Shown here piece by piece: positions 46,861 to 58,548 of a stretch of 64,000 bases of DNA (positions within the stretch are counted from its first letter, which is position 1; each line of letters starts with the position of its first letter). The translations under genes and the position numbers were made by a program. The stretch comes from Cryptomeria japonica (lineage: Eukaryota; Streptophyta; Pinopsida; Cupressales; Cupressaceae): assembly GCF_030272615.1 (NCBI RefSeq), contig NC_081414.1, forward strand, positions 524,318,137 through 524,382,136, written 5' to 3'. The notes beneath the pieces are model-generated. The model was not told the DNA's origin, searched no databases, and worked only from the letters and a program-made list of their open reading frames with translations.

Positions 46861-47286
46861 TTTAAATTATAACTGAAATCCTTTCTCAAGTAGTTGACCA
46901 ACACTCAAAAGATTATGCTTTAATCCTTCGACATAGTAGACATTGTCAGTGTTATTCTTACCATCAAGAGATATTGTACCCTTACCTTTGATTGAACAAG
47001 CTTTGTCATCTCCAAATCTCACTAAGCCTCCATTGTATTCTTGAAAGTTCAATAATTTACCTCTATCTCATGTCATATGATGTGAGCATCCTGAATCAAT
47101 GATCCATTCATCCTTTACTTCAACTTTAGCTGCTAGGGCCTGTACTACTGGTTGAGCAGTAGGTGCCAGTTGATCTTCTGTTATAGCAACAAAAACCCAT
47201 CCATTGTCTACAGGATCCTCATCAAAATCATCAGTCACACCTTCATCAGCAATGTAACAAGATTTGTCTTTATTCTTCTTAAATTT
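46861..47286 (-). pseudogene. Element B protease region
   Basis: WIIDSGCSHHMT lies at about 47066-47101, then a TGA stands where relatives read G in MTGD. LVRFGDDKACSIKGKGTISL, VEGLKHNLLSVGQLLEKGF follow. The linker between the zinc knuckle and protease is acidic. Confidence 0.88.
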
Positions 47287-48194
47287 CTATCTCTGATATT
47301 TAGGGTTAGGCTTGTATGTTCTTCTAGCTTCTTCTCTTAGTCTAGCATGTCTATCAGGGCATCTTGAAGCCATATGAACAATCTTATTGCAGTTAAAACA
47401 TTTAAAGGGTACTTTACCTTCATACTTACTTCCAACTGGAACTTTGGGCATTTTCCTTACAAATAGTGCTTCAAGTTCTTCAGGTTCTCTTGCATAAAAG
47501 GCTTTCCAATCAGATTTGTCAAATGATCGAGCAGATGATGTTGATGCTTTAAAGGCCAAATCTATCTTTATAGTAGCAACAGGACCAAATTCCTCAATTT
47601 CAAAAGCTGAAAGTTTCCCAATTAATGTATCCCTAGTAACTGATGTATTAGGCATTATTCTTAACTCATTTATAGCAGTGACTTTCATTTTATATGTCGG
47701 TGGCAATCCTCTTAAAACTTTTGAAACAATTTCATCCCCACTTAAGGTTCCTCTACAACATTTAATACCCAAAATAATTTCATTTACCCTTTCCATAAAA
47801 GCAAAAATCCTTTCATCTTCTTCCATTTTTTCAGATGTTTATACCTAACTAGGAAGCTTTCAAGTTTTGTAATTTTGACTATGGAATCTCCTTCATTCAG
47901 TGTTTCCAAATGATCCCAAATAGATTTAGCAGTAGACCTATCTGATAGTCCCATGATTTGTTGATCTGATAATGCGCTCAAAAGTGCTTCTCTTGCTTTG
48001 CAATCATTTTCCTCATCTTTAGTCAAGCTAGCTGGACTAGGCTAACCTTGTACAACAACAGTATAACCATTCTTTGTAACATCCTAGATGTCTTTTCCAA
48101 TGCAATTTAGATGTGTCTCCATTCTGATCTTCCATATCCCATAGTTGGTTCCATCAAGTTTAGGACTGTCCTTCCTGAAATAATTAGTAGACAT
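47287..48194 (-). pseudogene. Element B gag
   Basis: The start MSTNYFRKDSPKLDGTNYGI (ATG at 48192-48194) fits the gag start of plant copia elements. KSIWDHLETLNEGD lies in the middle, and the zinc knuckle CFNCNKIVHMASRC with a basic tail lies near 47361-47402. A TAG in GKDI-stop-DV, a second stop before PSPASL, and a frameshift near 47800 break it. Confidence 0.88.
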
Positions 48195-48236
48195 TGGATC
48201 TCCTCAAGCTCTTAAACTTCTGCAAAAGAGGACTAG

Positions 48237-48248
48237 GCTCTGATACCA
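48237..48248 (-). other. Primer-binding site of element B
   Basis: GCTCTGATACCA on +, i.e. TGGTATCAGAGC on -, two bases inside the 5' LTR at 48251. Confidence 0.95.
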
Positions 48249-48250
48249 AT

Positions 48251-49304
48251 TGTTAGGTCCCAGAGACAACTGATAGGGGGGGGGGGGGGTGAATCAGTTG
48301 TCAAATATATTTAAACCAAAAACAATTTAACCAACTTAATGCTTAATACCGGTAAACCAGTTCAATATGCCAGTAGATAGTTTTAACAGTTAATTACTAT
48401 ACCGGTAAGGATTAGTGCATGAAACATAAACACAAGGTCATCCACAACACATAACACCAATATTTGTACGTGGAAACCCTGTAAGGGGAAAAACCACGAT
48501 GGGAAACCTTACCCACAATCAGATGATACTACTGTAGATAGTAAGTGTACATAAATGGGGTCTGCACATGCAGAAAGGCCAACAACCTAGAGCTCACTGC
48601 CCAATCACAAAATGGGAGTCACACTGACTACAGTTGGATGGTTAAATCCAATAAGAATGTATTGCACAAAATAGCATCTTCATATGCTAGATTCAGTACC
48701 GGTGTAATGCTGATATGCTTTCACAAAAACCCTCATTCAATCTTCAAATGATGTCTGCGTGTATAGCTCTACTTAATCTCGCATATACCTTCACACAATC
48801 CTTTTTTCGCATTCCACATTTGATCTTACATTTATACCATAACCTAAGACCAATTTTAGTAGGTCGGCTCTACAAGATATTACAATAAAAACATTTTACA
48901 AACAATATAATATCCGATGCAATAACCGATTGAACATGTCCGCTTAATGCATTTACAACAATAATTAATCATCTCCATAGCGTGCCATGTTGATCTGGAA
49001 AAGATAAACCTGTCGGTGTAACCCTAGACCTATTTGCCGGTAACAGCAAATATGCAACTATGAATATACCAATGAACAAAACTCCAGGACAAGATGTCCA
49101 AACGATGTCTTCGACATTACCAAGTGTTTTCCATATCATTCCAAGTGCCAGTGATCATTATATCTTGCCGATGTACTAGATACCGGTGACTGTGCATGAG
49201 TCACTTGCTTGCCGGTGAATGTTGTTGATTCTCCAAAGTGCCAGAGTTGATAAGAGTTTAGTAGGTGTTGACATCAATGACAAAACCATACCAAAATACC
49301 AACA
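48251..49304 (-). repeat. 5' LTR of element B
   Basis: 1,054 bp, close partner of 40398-41456. Its G run is longer here (about 13 G at 48276-48289), with the same flanking hairpin arms (48265-48273 and 48294-48302). Confidence 0.95.
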
Positions 49305-49309
49305 ATATA

Positions 49310-50528
49310 CACCCATTTTAGGTGTGTCCCTACATTTTCATCGACATAGATTCCAAGTTGTGGGCTAAAGCTATTGCAATGAAGTCTTGACCTTGGGGAT
49401 AAGAAGTGTTTGAAGTGTCTATGATTGTCTTTAGACCTATGAAAAGTATGTTGAATTTGGCCTATGAACAAACACATTATGCTCAAAAAATTTGGACAAA
49501 TCACCAATAGACATTCTTTCTTCTTGTTTGTTGTAAATTCTTGCCATAGAAATCACTAAACAATCAAATATGGCACATTGGACATTCAAAATCAACATTA
49601 TACTTGGATAGATTTAGACAAAAACTATTTTCACCAAAAACATGTCTGTGTCAAGTTCTAGTGCGTATATGATCATTCTGGTCACGTTTGTGCACCTTAT
49701 CAACATGTATCTAAGACTTATTAGTGCATCTCTGTCAATTTTTTGATACGTATTTAAACATTCTTGATACATCTATGCAACTTACTAGCATGTATTTAGA
49801 CAAAAATTGATATAGAACAAAAATTGGAAAACATGTATTTGAGACATTTTGTCACGTATTTGGTTCACACTAACACGTATTTGGACACTATTACTGTGTA
49901 TTTGTAAAATTATATTGAACATTGAAAATCTATGAAAACACATTTTTGGACTCCATTGCTATGTCTATGAGACTTTTAGACGTGTCTGCAATTTCTTACT
50001 GCATATATGGTTACAAATATTAAAGGAGCTTCTAGAATGATTCCTTAGGATTTCTAGTTAGTCAACCATTAATTTTTAATTTTTTCCCTTCCCTTTTTAG
50101 ACATTTTCAAACCATCACTAATTCAAAAACATCAATTGATATTTCTTCTTAGAAGAGGCAAAGAGTTGTTTTGTTGTCCTCACAAATCTTACTACACATC
50201 TTAAATGTCACTAGGTGGTTCACACATTAGATTTATCATCTTGGGTGTGATCTTAGTCTCTTGAATTAGGGTCAACTTACCTATTGGAATTTGTCATCTC
50301 CTAGGAATTCATACCTTTCTTAAGTTATCTTACCATTTGCAACAACATTTTTTGATCTTTCAAGACAACTTTAGATTCTTTTTCCCATCATTATTATTAC
50401 CTTAGCTTCCATCATTAACCTTGTCATCCATTTTCATTTCATCCAAGTCAAGTCCTTTCACTTTCATGTTTGAAACCTGAGCCCAAAGATATAAAAAACA
50501 AGTTGAAGAAGCTCCAAGATCTCAAGAC
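49310..50528 (+). mobile_element. Leader of gypsy-like element G1, right part
   Basis: Non-coding continuation of G1 after element B, with degenerate repeats of CACGTATTTGG and GC(A/G)TATATG type at 49660-50000. It ends just before the gag-like frame. Confidence 0.45.
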
Positions 50529-51949
50529 ATGGACACATATGAGTATGATGAAGAAGAATTGTACAAAACTAGGTCTTTTGAGAATCATGGTAATGTACCG
50601 GAATTTGATAATGAGTCCTTAACATCTACATAACTTCAAGATCACATGTATAACACTATATTCAATAGATTGATTAATGCGGTTTTGAGAAAAGATCCTC
50701 AATGCTATTTATACATGTTGATTCAACATTGTGCAAGATTACCTCATGATTTTCATTGATCACAAATTTTAGAAGAAGACCCAAATCACCCTAATGGAAA
50801 CAATGATGAAAATGGATATGAGCATAACCCCATTCCTAAGTCACCTTCATCCCTTTTGCAAAAACTAGATATCCACACATATGCTTGTTCAACCTATACT
50901 TGATAACATCATGAACAACCTCGTGCTAATACCCTGTATGGCCAAAGAAACACCCATGGATATACTTAACAACAAGATGTTAACCAAGGTTATAATCATG
51001 ATAATGCACATACTAGATGACCTCATGTTATATTTGATGAGCATGTTCAAGAACATGCCTACAATACCAACTATTCTCATGGTCATGATACCTACACTCA
51101 TCTAAGACTTAATGTACAACATCAAAATCATATCCTAGGTGGTCCATATTATAATTACATACCTCCTCCACCACCTCCCAAAGATACACATGACTAATAT
51201 CATGCTTATGTACCTCCTTCTCCCAGTGGGTCCAAGCATAGGGGTGCCTCAAAGAAATAGAATGCCACCTAGTGATGATATGCAACGATAGATAAGAGAA
51301 TTGCAACAACAAATGACTAGTATGTGAACTCCCATCAAGAACTATACAATTCAAGACATTTGTCCTTATCCTTTTGATAGGAACATACCTATGCCTCCAT
51401 TTCCCCCACATTTTGTTATGCCTAAATTTGAAAAATACAAAAAAAAAGGTGATCCTAAGGCACACATCAAAGAATTTTTCATGGATTGTATAGAAGTGGT
51501 TCATGAAGAATCCTACTTAATGTGTCTTTATCCACAAAGTTTGAGTGTACAAGCAATGGAATAGTTTTCACAATTGTTACATGGGATTAGTTCATGGGGT
51601 GAGTTTGTTGAAGCATTTATCCAACACTTCTCTTAGAATATTGAATGTGAGGTTTCAGTAAAAACTTTGTGCAATACCAAATAATGAAATGGGTAATCAT
51701 TGGCATCATTTTAACAATGATGGAGAAGTTTGGCTAGTCGATGCCCTTTTCACATTCCACAAAAGAAAATTGTTGAAATGTTTAGACAAAATTTAAATCG
51801 GGAAATGGGGTATGAATTTTCTCAGTCTATGTTTATCCACATTTCAAGAAGTGATTGAAAGAGGTTTATCCATTGAGAAAGTCCTCGAACAAGGAACTAT
51901 CAAAAAATTAAGGAAATCAAAGATGATCCTAATTCAAAAGTGTATATGG
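50529..51949 (+). pseudogene. Decayed Ty3-gypsy gag of element G1
   Basis: The ATG at 50529 opens MDTYEYDEEELYKTRSFENH; the same frame is broken by TAA and TGA within 90 codons. From about 51400 the gypsy gag domain is readable: PKFEKYKKKGDPKAHIKEFF, CLYPQSLSVQAME, then a stop where Trp is expected, FSQLLHGISSWGEFVEAFIQ. In this family the Trp of ALEWF and the phrase 'GDP.AH...F' are hallmarks. The piece ends abruptly where the opposite-facing LTR of G2 begins at 51950. No pol is left on this side. Confidence 0.75.
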
Positions 51950-52975
51950 TGAAATTTGGAAGATTAAAACTATTATAAAACTCACAAATATCCAGCCAAA
52001 AAACCCTACTTCTACAATCAAGAATCCACCATACACCAATGAAAAACCTAAAACATGCAAATCAAAACAAAATAGAAAGATTATACCATTCACATGCTTA
52101 GTAGGGCTTTATCTCTATTGATCTTGTTTAATTTGGTTGCTCTCAGATTTTATGTGTGGACAAGACCTCAACAAAGAATAGATTGTGGTTGTGAAGTCAC
52201 TTGATCACATGAAGATTGATTGCATATGTCATTATGGTTGATAAGGATGAAAGGATCTTATTATATAGAGAACACCTTATAAAATGGAGGGATAATATTA
52301 AGAGGTGAAAGGATAAATGATCAACTAGGATTAAAGGGTAGCTAGGGAAAAAGATAAAATATTAGAAAGGTGGTTAGGATAAAATCAAGAGATAAATGAT
52401 AAGTGTCATGGAGCAAAAAGATAATGAATTAATTAAACAAAAAAAAAATCATTTAATTAATAGAGGAAGTGGGACAAATTAAATGAATAAAATATTTATT
52501 TAATTTAGGAAAAGGATAATTTTACTTTTTTTGATAGGTAATTGGCCGAAGCCTGAATAGCTTTTGACTGAAGCTATGAACCAGGGGGGACACAGTAGGA
52601 GGCCCCATCCCCATTACATATCTTTGAATTATTATTATTATTTTGTTTGATTAGATTGACCCCAAGACCTTTTCCATCCTATGGAAGGCTAAGAGTCACA
52701 ACTTAGAATTCCACTTTAGATGTCCCTATTGGGAATTGAACTTGGTTCTCCACAATGAGAACCCAGTGTTTTAACCAATTAAGCTCAACCCCTTGGACTA
52801 GGGAAAGGATAATTTAAATAAATAAAAATATTTATTTTAATAAGGAAAGGCTAGAACAGGCTTAGTAAATTAATTAAATAAATGAAAATTTATTTAATTA
52901 ATAGAAGGCTGATAAAAATAATTACGTAAATAAAATATTTATTTAATTAAGACAGGACAATTTTAGGTGTCTACA
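51950..52975 (-). repeat. 3' LTR of gypsy-like element G2, opposite to G1
   Basis: On the minus strand it starts TGTAGACACCTAAAATTGTC and ends CCAAATTTCA; it matches the G1 LTR along its length, including a shared run with 'CACACATAAAATCT(A/G)AGAG'. Without the SINE it is about 733 bp against 747 bp for G1. A purine-rich AAAGAGGGGTAAAA lies directly upstream on the minus strand (52976-52990), so this is a 3' LTR. Confidence 0.75.
52523..52799 (-). mobile_element. tRNA-derived SINE in the G2 LTR
   Basis: On the minus strand the head reads GGTTGAGCTTAATTGGTTAA (box A region, about 52771-52790) and AGTTCAATTCC (box B, about 52732-52742), at the spacing of an RNA polymerase III promoter. The tail ends in an A-rich TATCAAAAAAAGT. 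A 16-bp target duplication with one mismatch, AGGAAAAGGATAATTT at 52507-52522 and AGGGAAAGGATAATTT at 52800-52815, flanks the body of about 277 bp. The family name is unknown to me. Confidence 0.8.
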
Positions 52976-53539
52976 TTTTACCCCTCTTTGAGACAATGCA
53001 ACTTGTTGCATTGTTGCATTGTCTCAAAGAAGATAAGATAAATTGATACAAAGTTTGCCCTCGGATGGGAGTGACATGCCCCCTCAAGAGATTGGATTAT
53101 TTTTTTTTGACATATCATAGACAATCTCTCAAAAAGGAAGAAAGGATAAAAGGGAAAAGGATAAGCTGACAAGGTTGGAAAAAAATGGATTCAAAAGGGG
53201 TCAATGGGCGAGAAAAAGGTGGCGAGGGGTGAACATGGCCAATTAGGGTTTCACAGCCTACATATAGAGGCCAAGGGGAAAAAATCCTCATTTGTGTTAG
53301 TTAAGGGCACGTCTGTGATGTGTGAACATGTCCAAGTTAGGTATGTGTGCATTTATGTTTATAATCACATTTTTGGGTCATGTTTGTGCATGTAAGTTTT
53401 GATGTTGCATCTAGGCAGAGAAACATCACATTTGTGAGTAAAAACACATTTATGTAGGTTAAAACTATGTTTATGTAGTAAGGACTCATATGTGTCTAGT
53501 AAAATTGTGTTTGTGTCCAGGTAGGCTAAAATTGATAGT

Positions 53540-53965
53540 TTTGTAATAAATATAAATTGTCAATTGGATAACTTATCGAGAGGATACACTCAAATAGGTT
53601 CCCCAACTAGGATAAAGATAATATTAGAGCTAGAATCAACAACCATATGATAAACATGCATTGCCAATTGGACAAATTGTTGAGAGGATACACTCAAACA
53701 ACTTCCCCTAGGTACATAGGATGCTAAGAAAGTATAGGTAAACCGTTGAGTTGATAAAATTCGATGAGTGCTCTAGTAGAAATAGGATCAAGTGCAATGT
53801 GATAAACATATACATTGATAGGATGAAATGCCATGTGATAGACATAAGCACTAGGAGTATAGCCTGATGAGCAGTACCATGTGATAAACATAAGCACCAC
53901 TAGGATAGGATAGGATAAGCAACACTATGTGATAGACATGAGTACTACTAGAACTGATGTGATTA
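53540..53965. repeat. Degenerate tandem repeats in G2
   Basis: Two copies of a 110-bp unit (CAATTGGA.AA.TT.T.GAGAGGATACACTCAAA) are followed by four copies of about 50 bp with CCATGTGATA(A/G)ACATAAGCAC. No reading frame. Confidence 0.65.
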
Positions 53966-54340
53966 ATTTTGGTATGATTATAGGAGTATCTAGCTCCACT
54001 GGAGTCACGCAAGAGATTCACTATGATGCATCACTTATGGTCACAACTTATAGATGATGACCAAGTGGCAATAGAGGATAGGCAAAGGGCTTCAAGTAGT
54101 GGAGTGATGGGGCCACCACCACCACCAACAACAAGGTCAATGGGAGGAGGGAGATGAGATGATCCATGGGTTGGGCCTTCAGGAGCTCAGATTCCATTAA
54201 GGCCCACTGGCTCCAAGAGAGGGATTTCATCTTAGCTTTCTATGGTCCATTTTGTATCAATTTTATATGATTATGTAGATACCTTTGGGTGTTTTTGTAG
54301 CCATATGATTTTTGACATCATTGCATCATGACACATAATT

Positions 54341-54363
54341 TTGTGTGTGTGTGTGTGTGTGTG
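54341..54363. repeat. (GT)n microsatellite
   Basis: Eleven GT dinucleotides. Confidence 0.9.
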
Positions 54364-54496
54364 AGGCGGCGACTATGTACATGTGATCCTATATGATGCA
54401 TTTACTTATGATGTTTATGATGTGATGCTTCTATATTATTTATGAGATGTTGAGATGTTCTATTATGCTTATGAAATGTATGCCTATGATGATGCA

Positions 54497-54520
54497 TATA
54501 TATATATATATATATTTGTT
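54497..54520. repeat. (TA)n microsatellite
   Basis: Twelve uninterrupted TA dinucleotides. Confidence 0.9.
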
Positions 54521-55120
54521 TTTATATGTTTATATGATGCATGATGATGATGCAATGTTCCTATTTTTGATAATGATGTTTATATGATGTGCTAACAAGT
54601 GGTGTGTGCAAGATGTGATATTATGTACATGGATATGATATGATACATGCAATTATTATATTGATATGCAAGATGAATGCAATTATTATTTCTATCTGTT
54701 AGGTCCTAGAGACAACTGAGAGGGGGGGGGGGGGGGTGAATTAGTTGTCCAATAAATTCAACCAAAATTAACTTAACCAAAACTTAATTCTTAATGCCGA
54801 TAAACCAAACTTTATGCCGATAGACAGTTTTATCAGTTAATTGCAATACTGGTAAAGATTAATGCATGAAACAAAAAGACAATAACATCCACAACACATA
54901 ACACAAATATTTGTAAGTGGAAACCCTGTAAGGGGAAAAACCACAGTGGGAAGCCTTACCCACAATCAAATGATACTACTGCAGATAGTATGTGTGTGCA
55001 ATATGGAGTCTGCACATGCAGAAAGGCCAGCTACTTAGAGCTCACTGCTCAATCACAAAATGGGAGTCACACTGACTAAAATTGGATAGTTAAATCCAAT
55101 GATAATGTACTACATAAAAT

Positions 55121-56600
55121 TGATAACTCAATGATGAACAATAAGTACCAAATTGGTACTAAGAGGGGGGGTGAATCATTGCAATCACAATTACTTTTCC
55201 CGAACTGGTTTGACTACAAACACTGCAAATGTCTAGCATACAGTAACACTGGTCTGAAATAGAGTGCAACCGGTAAAGCTAAGAATGACTGTGACAAGCA
55301 TTAACTGGTTAATCACTTAGCTTTCCACTCAAGTTAATACTACACTTCCATTTCACCCTTATGCATGAATAGGTAATCTATCATCAGAAATATAATAACA
55401 ACTAGCTCAACATGATTTACCTTTAGACACAAATCACTTAAATCATCACATTAAAAATACTACACATGACACACAAATTTTTCACGTGGAAACCCAACTA
55501 GGAAAAACCACGATAGGGATGAATGCCCACAAACTACTTTTGAAGTCTTTAGAAGTCTACTCTATTAGGAGCCTAGTCAGGTTAAAGACTGTTACAACAG
55601 GTTCTACTAGGAACCGATCCTATTAGAGATCACCTAGTTAAGGGATGGCTAAATACCCGGTTAAGGGTTAAACCTTGTTAGAGGCTACCTTGTTAGAGGA
55701 TTTCAAGAACTCAATGAGTTTGAGTCACCCTGTTAAAGGATTTACAACAAGTTGGTTAAAGCTACCCGGTTAAGGGATTTTCCAACTATTGAAGTGGTTA
55801 AAGATCAACAGGTATTACAATGATCTGATAATAGCACTCAATGCCTAATGCAGATCTACTTAAGTTCCTTCCTTCTGCACACACACTATGCAGGAATCAA
55901 TCCTCTTATCTCATCTGGTCTAGCAACAATCACATATCTCTGCACTTAGATACACACACACCATTTGCCAACAACCTTAGTATGAAACACAACATTGACC
56001 TTATAGGAAATAGATAGGTCGGTAGCATAAACCCTAAACCCTAAACATTTAGGTTAAGCAATTTAGGTGGTTCAATCCTGGCCATTGAACACTTTGCATT
56101 TGAATACAACGGTCTTGAACAGATCTCAAGATATTCTCCATCGTTCGTTCTTCACCATTTCATTGAGGCGATAACCCATCACGCATTCTCCACCATTTAT
56201 AGGGAATTCACACATTCCCAAGGCAGATAGGATCAATCTCCTTCATGCAAGATCCTTCATGCGCACAAGGTTGACGTGGAAACACGATCTGATCTTGATT
56301 ACAATGCTAGCTCATCACACAATACCATCAGTTGAATCACACAAGATTGGAACACTTCAACCGGAAACCCTTAAGCTAAGACTACCAATCGGTAGTCATA
56401 CCATATTAAGCCTTAATAGAAAACATTCCATATGTCAGTTCACATTCCATCATACCGATTCACTTGGACAAACATACCGCTTCACCTATTTCTCATATAC
56501 CGGTTCACTTTTCAGCATATTGTCGGTTCAATCTCATGTATATTGACATCAATGACAACATAATATCATCATGTCAACATACTCTACACAAATGCCAACA
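55121..56600 (-). repeat. 3' LTR of element D
   Basis: 1,480 bp. The minus strand carries a TATA-like CTATAAATGG at 56193-56202, and a perfect palindrome AGTACCAAATTGGTACT near its minus-strand end (55145-55161) followed by a G run on +. Confidence 0.95.
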
Positions 56601-56601
56601 A

Positions 56602-56704
56602 TCTCCCCCTTTGGCATTGATGGCAATATACAAAGATATTACCTAGCATCACATCTTTTGCTGCAGATATCTTCTCCGCTTCACATCTTCTCCCCCTTTG
56701 ACAA
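56602..56704 (-). other. Two polypurine tracts of element D
   Basis: Minus strand reads TGCCAAAGGGGGAGAT next to the 3' LTR (about 56601-56616). A second copy, TTGTCAAAGGGGGAGAAG, lies about 85 bp upstream (56687-56704). Confidence 0.85.
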
Positions 56705-56835
56705 TAATGCCAAAGTGGAGGCACAAGTTTTCCTATTCCACTATGTTGCTCTCCCTGAGGAGTAGCATCCTTCAACACATCAATCCTGAAAAATATTGGA
56801 CATTGCAATACCCGACTGATGTGAAGCACATACTT

Positions 56836-57660
56836 TCAGTTCACCTCTTGAAGGGGCAGCACCCCTAATTCACCTCTCAAATAGGTAAATATAGCCTTTG
56901 GTAGAGGCTTGGTGAATATGTCTGCTAACTGCTCCTTACTGGAAACATGTTCCAACACAACCTCCTTGTTTTGAACCTTCTCCCTCAAGAAATGATACTT
57001 GAGCTCAAAGTGCTTGGTTCTAGCATGCAAAACCGGATTCTTGGAAATGTTAATTGCACTTGTATTGTCACAAAATATGCTTACCAGTTCAAATACAGGA
57101 ACTTTGATGCCATTTTATACATGCTTCATCCAAATAGTTTGGGTGCAGTTCATAAAAGCTGCAACATACTCCACTTCTACTATAGACTGAGAGATACAAC
57201 TCTGCTTTTTACTCATCCATGAGACCGGTCTACCACCAAGGAAGAATGCACCATCGGTTGTGCTCTTCCGATCATCTACATTACCAGCCCAATCAGCATC
57301 TGTGAACACTTTCAGGTTGAAATCATCATTGTATGGATACCATAACCCATAGTCAATTGTTCCCTTTAGATATCTAATAATTTTCTTGACTGCTACCAAG
57401 TGGGATTCTCTTGGGCTTTGCTAAAACCGAGAAATAATACCCACTGCATGTGCAATGTCCAGTCTGCTATGCACTACATAATGCAACTTACCAATCATTG
57501 ATTGGTAATCCTTCTCATTTACCAATGCCGAGTCATCCTCTTTTGATAATTTACAACCGGTCACCATTGGTGTACCAACCGGTTTACTGTCTTCCATGCC
57601 AAAGGTCTTCAACACCTCTTTGACATACTTGGACTGAGTAATAAAGATTCCTTCTTTCAT
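56836..57660 (-). pseudogene. Element D RNase H region
   Basis: SMIGKLHYVVHSRLDIAHAV, VFTDADWAGNVDDRKST, SWMSKKQSCISQSIVEVEYV, IFCDNTSAINISKNPVL and EQLADIFTKPLP are readable. A TAG at 57421-57423 and a TAA near 57118 interrupt it. The last piece ends at TAG before the non-coding tail. Confidence 0.92.
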
Positions 57661-57663
57661 TTG

Positions 57664-58548
57664 CTAAATGTGCAGTCCAATGAAGAACTTAATTTCCCCT
57701 ATGAGTGACATCTCAAACTCCTTTTTCATCTCATCTGCAAAATCATGACTCATCTTGTTATCTCCTCCAAAGATGATGCCATCAACAAATACTTCACTGA
57801 TTAGAATCTGATCTCCTTCTAATTTCAAATAGATATTGCTATCTTCACTTGTTCTTTCAAATCCAATCTTCACAAGATGGGAGTGCAAGCGTTCATACCA
57901 TGCTCTAGGTGCCTGCTTTAGTCCATACAAGGCTTTATGTAGCCTACACACCATGTCACTATCTTTTGATAGGGCAAACCCATCTGGTTGTTCTATGTAC
58001 ACCTCCTCTTCAAGTATTCCATTTAGGAATGTAGATTTTACATCCATTTGATATACCTTGAATCCTTTAAAAGCTGTGTATACAAGAAGCATATGCACTC
58101 CTTCCAATCTTGCTACTGGAGAAAAGGTTTCTCCATAGTCTTCTCCTTCTTCTTGGGCGTATCCTTTACACACTAGTCTGGCTTTGTTCCTTACCACTAT
58201 GCCATCCTCATTTAGCTTGTTTTTGAAAACCCATTTGGTTCCAATGACATTTTTATGCTCTGGTCTAGGTACCAAAGACCATGTACCATTCTTCTCTATC
58301 TGGTCAAGTTCCTCCTCCATTTCCTTGATCCAGTCTTCATCTTTATGTGCCTCTTTGAATGATTTAGGCTCAAATTCAGAGATCATACATGAGCTTTCTC
58401 TGACCTTTCTTCTTGTAAGAATTCCTGCATCTTTGTCTCCTATGATTTGCTTTGGATCATGATTGAGTTTGACATACTTAGGTATGTTCTTAACAAATTC
58501 TTCTTGCTTTTCTTCTTCATCCTCATCTTCATCAGCATCAACATCCAC
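57664..58548 (-). pseudogene. Element D reverse transcriptase, catalytic site changed
   Basis: A 294-codon open frame with [33 protein letters not shown] and [14 protein letters not shown]. The active-site motif reads FVDGIIFGG instead of FVDDIIFGG: the codon at 57778-57780 is GGC (Gly) where Asp is required. This alone would abolish DNA synthesis. The N-terminal part is very acidic ([12 protein letters not shown]). A TAG at 57664-57666 closes the frame; one upstream at 58579-58581 precedes it. Confidence 0.95.

Larger units (their letters stand above)
40398..49304 (-). mobile_element. Ty1-copia LTR retrotransposon, element B
   Basis: This 8.9-kb element in minus orientation includes a 2.06-kb nested LTR element. 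LTRs are 40398-41456 and 48251-49304. A perfect 5-bp duplication ATATA flanks it (40393-40397, 49305-49309). Primer-binding site, polypurine tract and the order gag, protease, integrase, reverse transcriptase, RNase H are all present. It sits inside the leader of gypsy element G1. Stops break the polyprotein in many places, so it is not autonomous. Confidence 0.97.
52976..54696 (-). mobile_element. 3' internal part of gypsy-like element G2, non-coding
   Basis: Starts with the purine tract next to the LTR. An inverted pair CATTGTCTCAAAGA / TCTTTGAGACAATG at about 52988-53030 can fold. No pol motif could be read on the minus strand. Repeats and microsatellites fill the rest. Confidence 0.5.

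Noticed and set aside
48276-48290. Long G runs (13 or more) as assembly errors
   Set aside because: The G run recurs at the same place in all LTRs of B, D and the solo LTR with different lengths, so it is a real feature that varies, even if the exact count is uncertain.
52741-52800. A functional tRNA gene on the minus strand
   Set aside because: Box A and B are present, but no full cloverleaf or acceptor stem closes, and the sequence runs into a SINE body with flanking target duplications.
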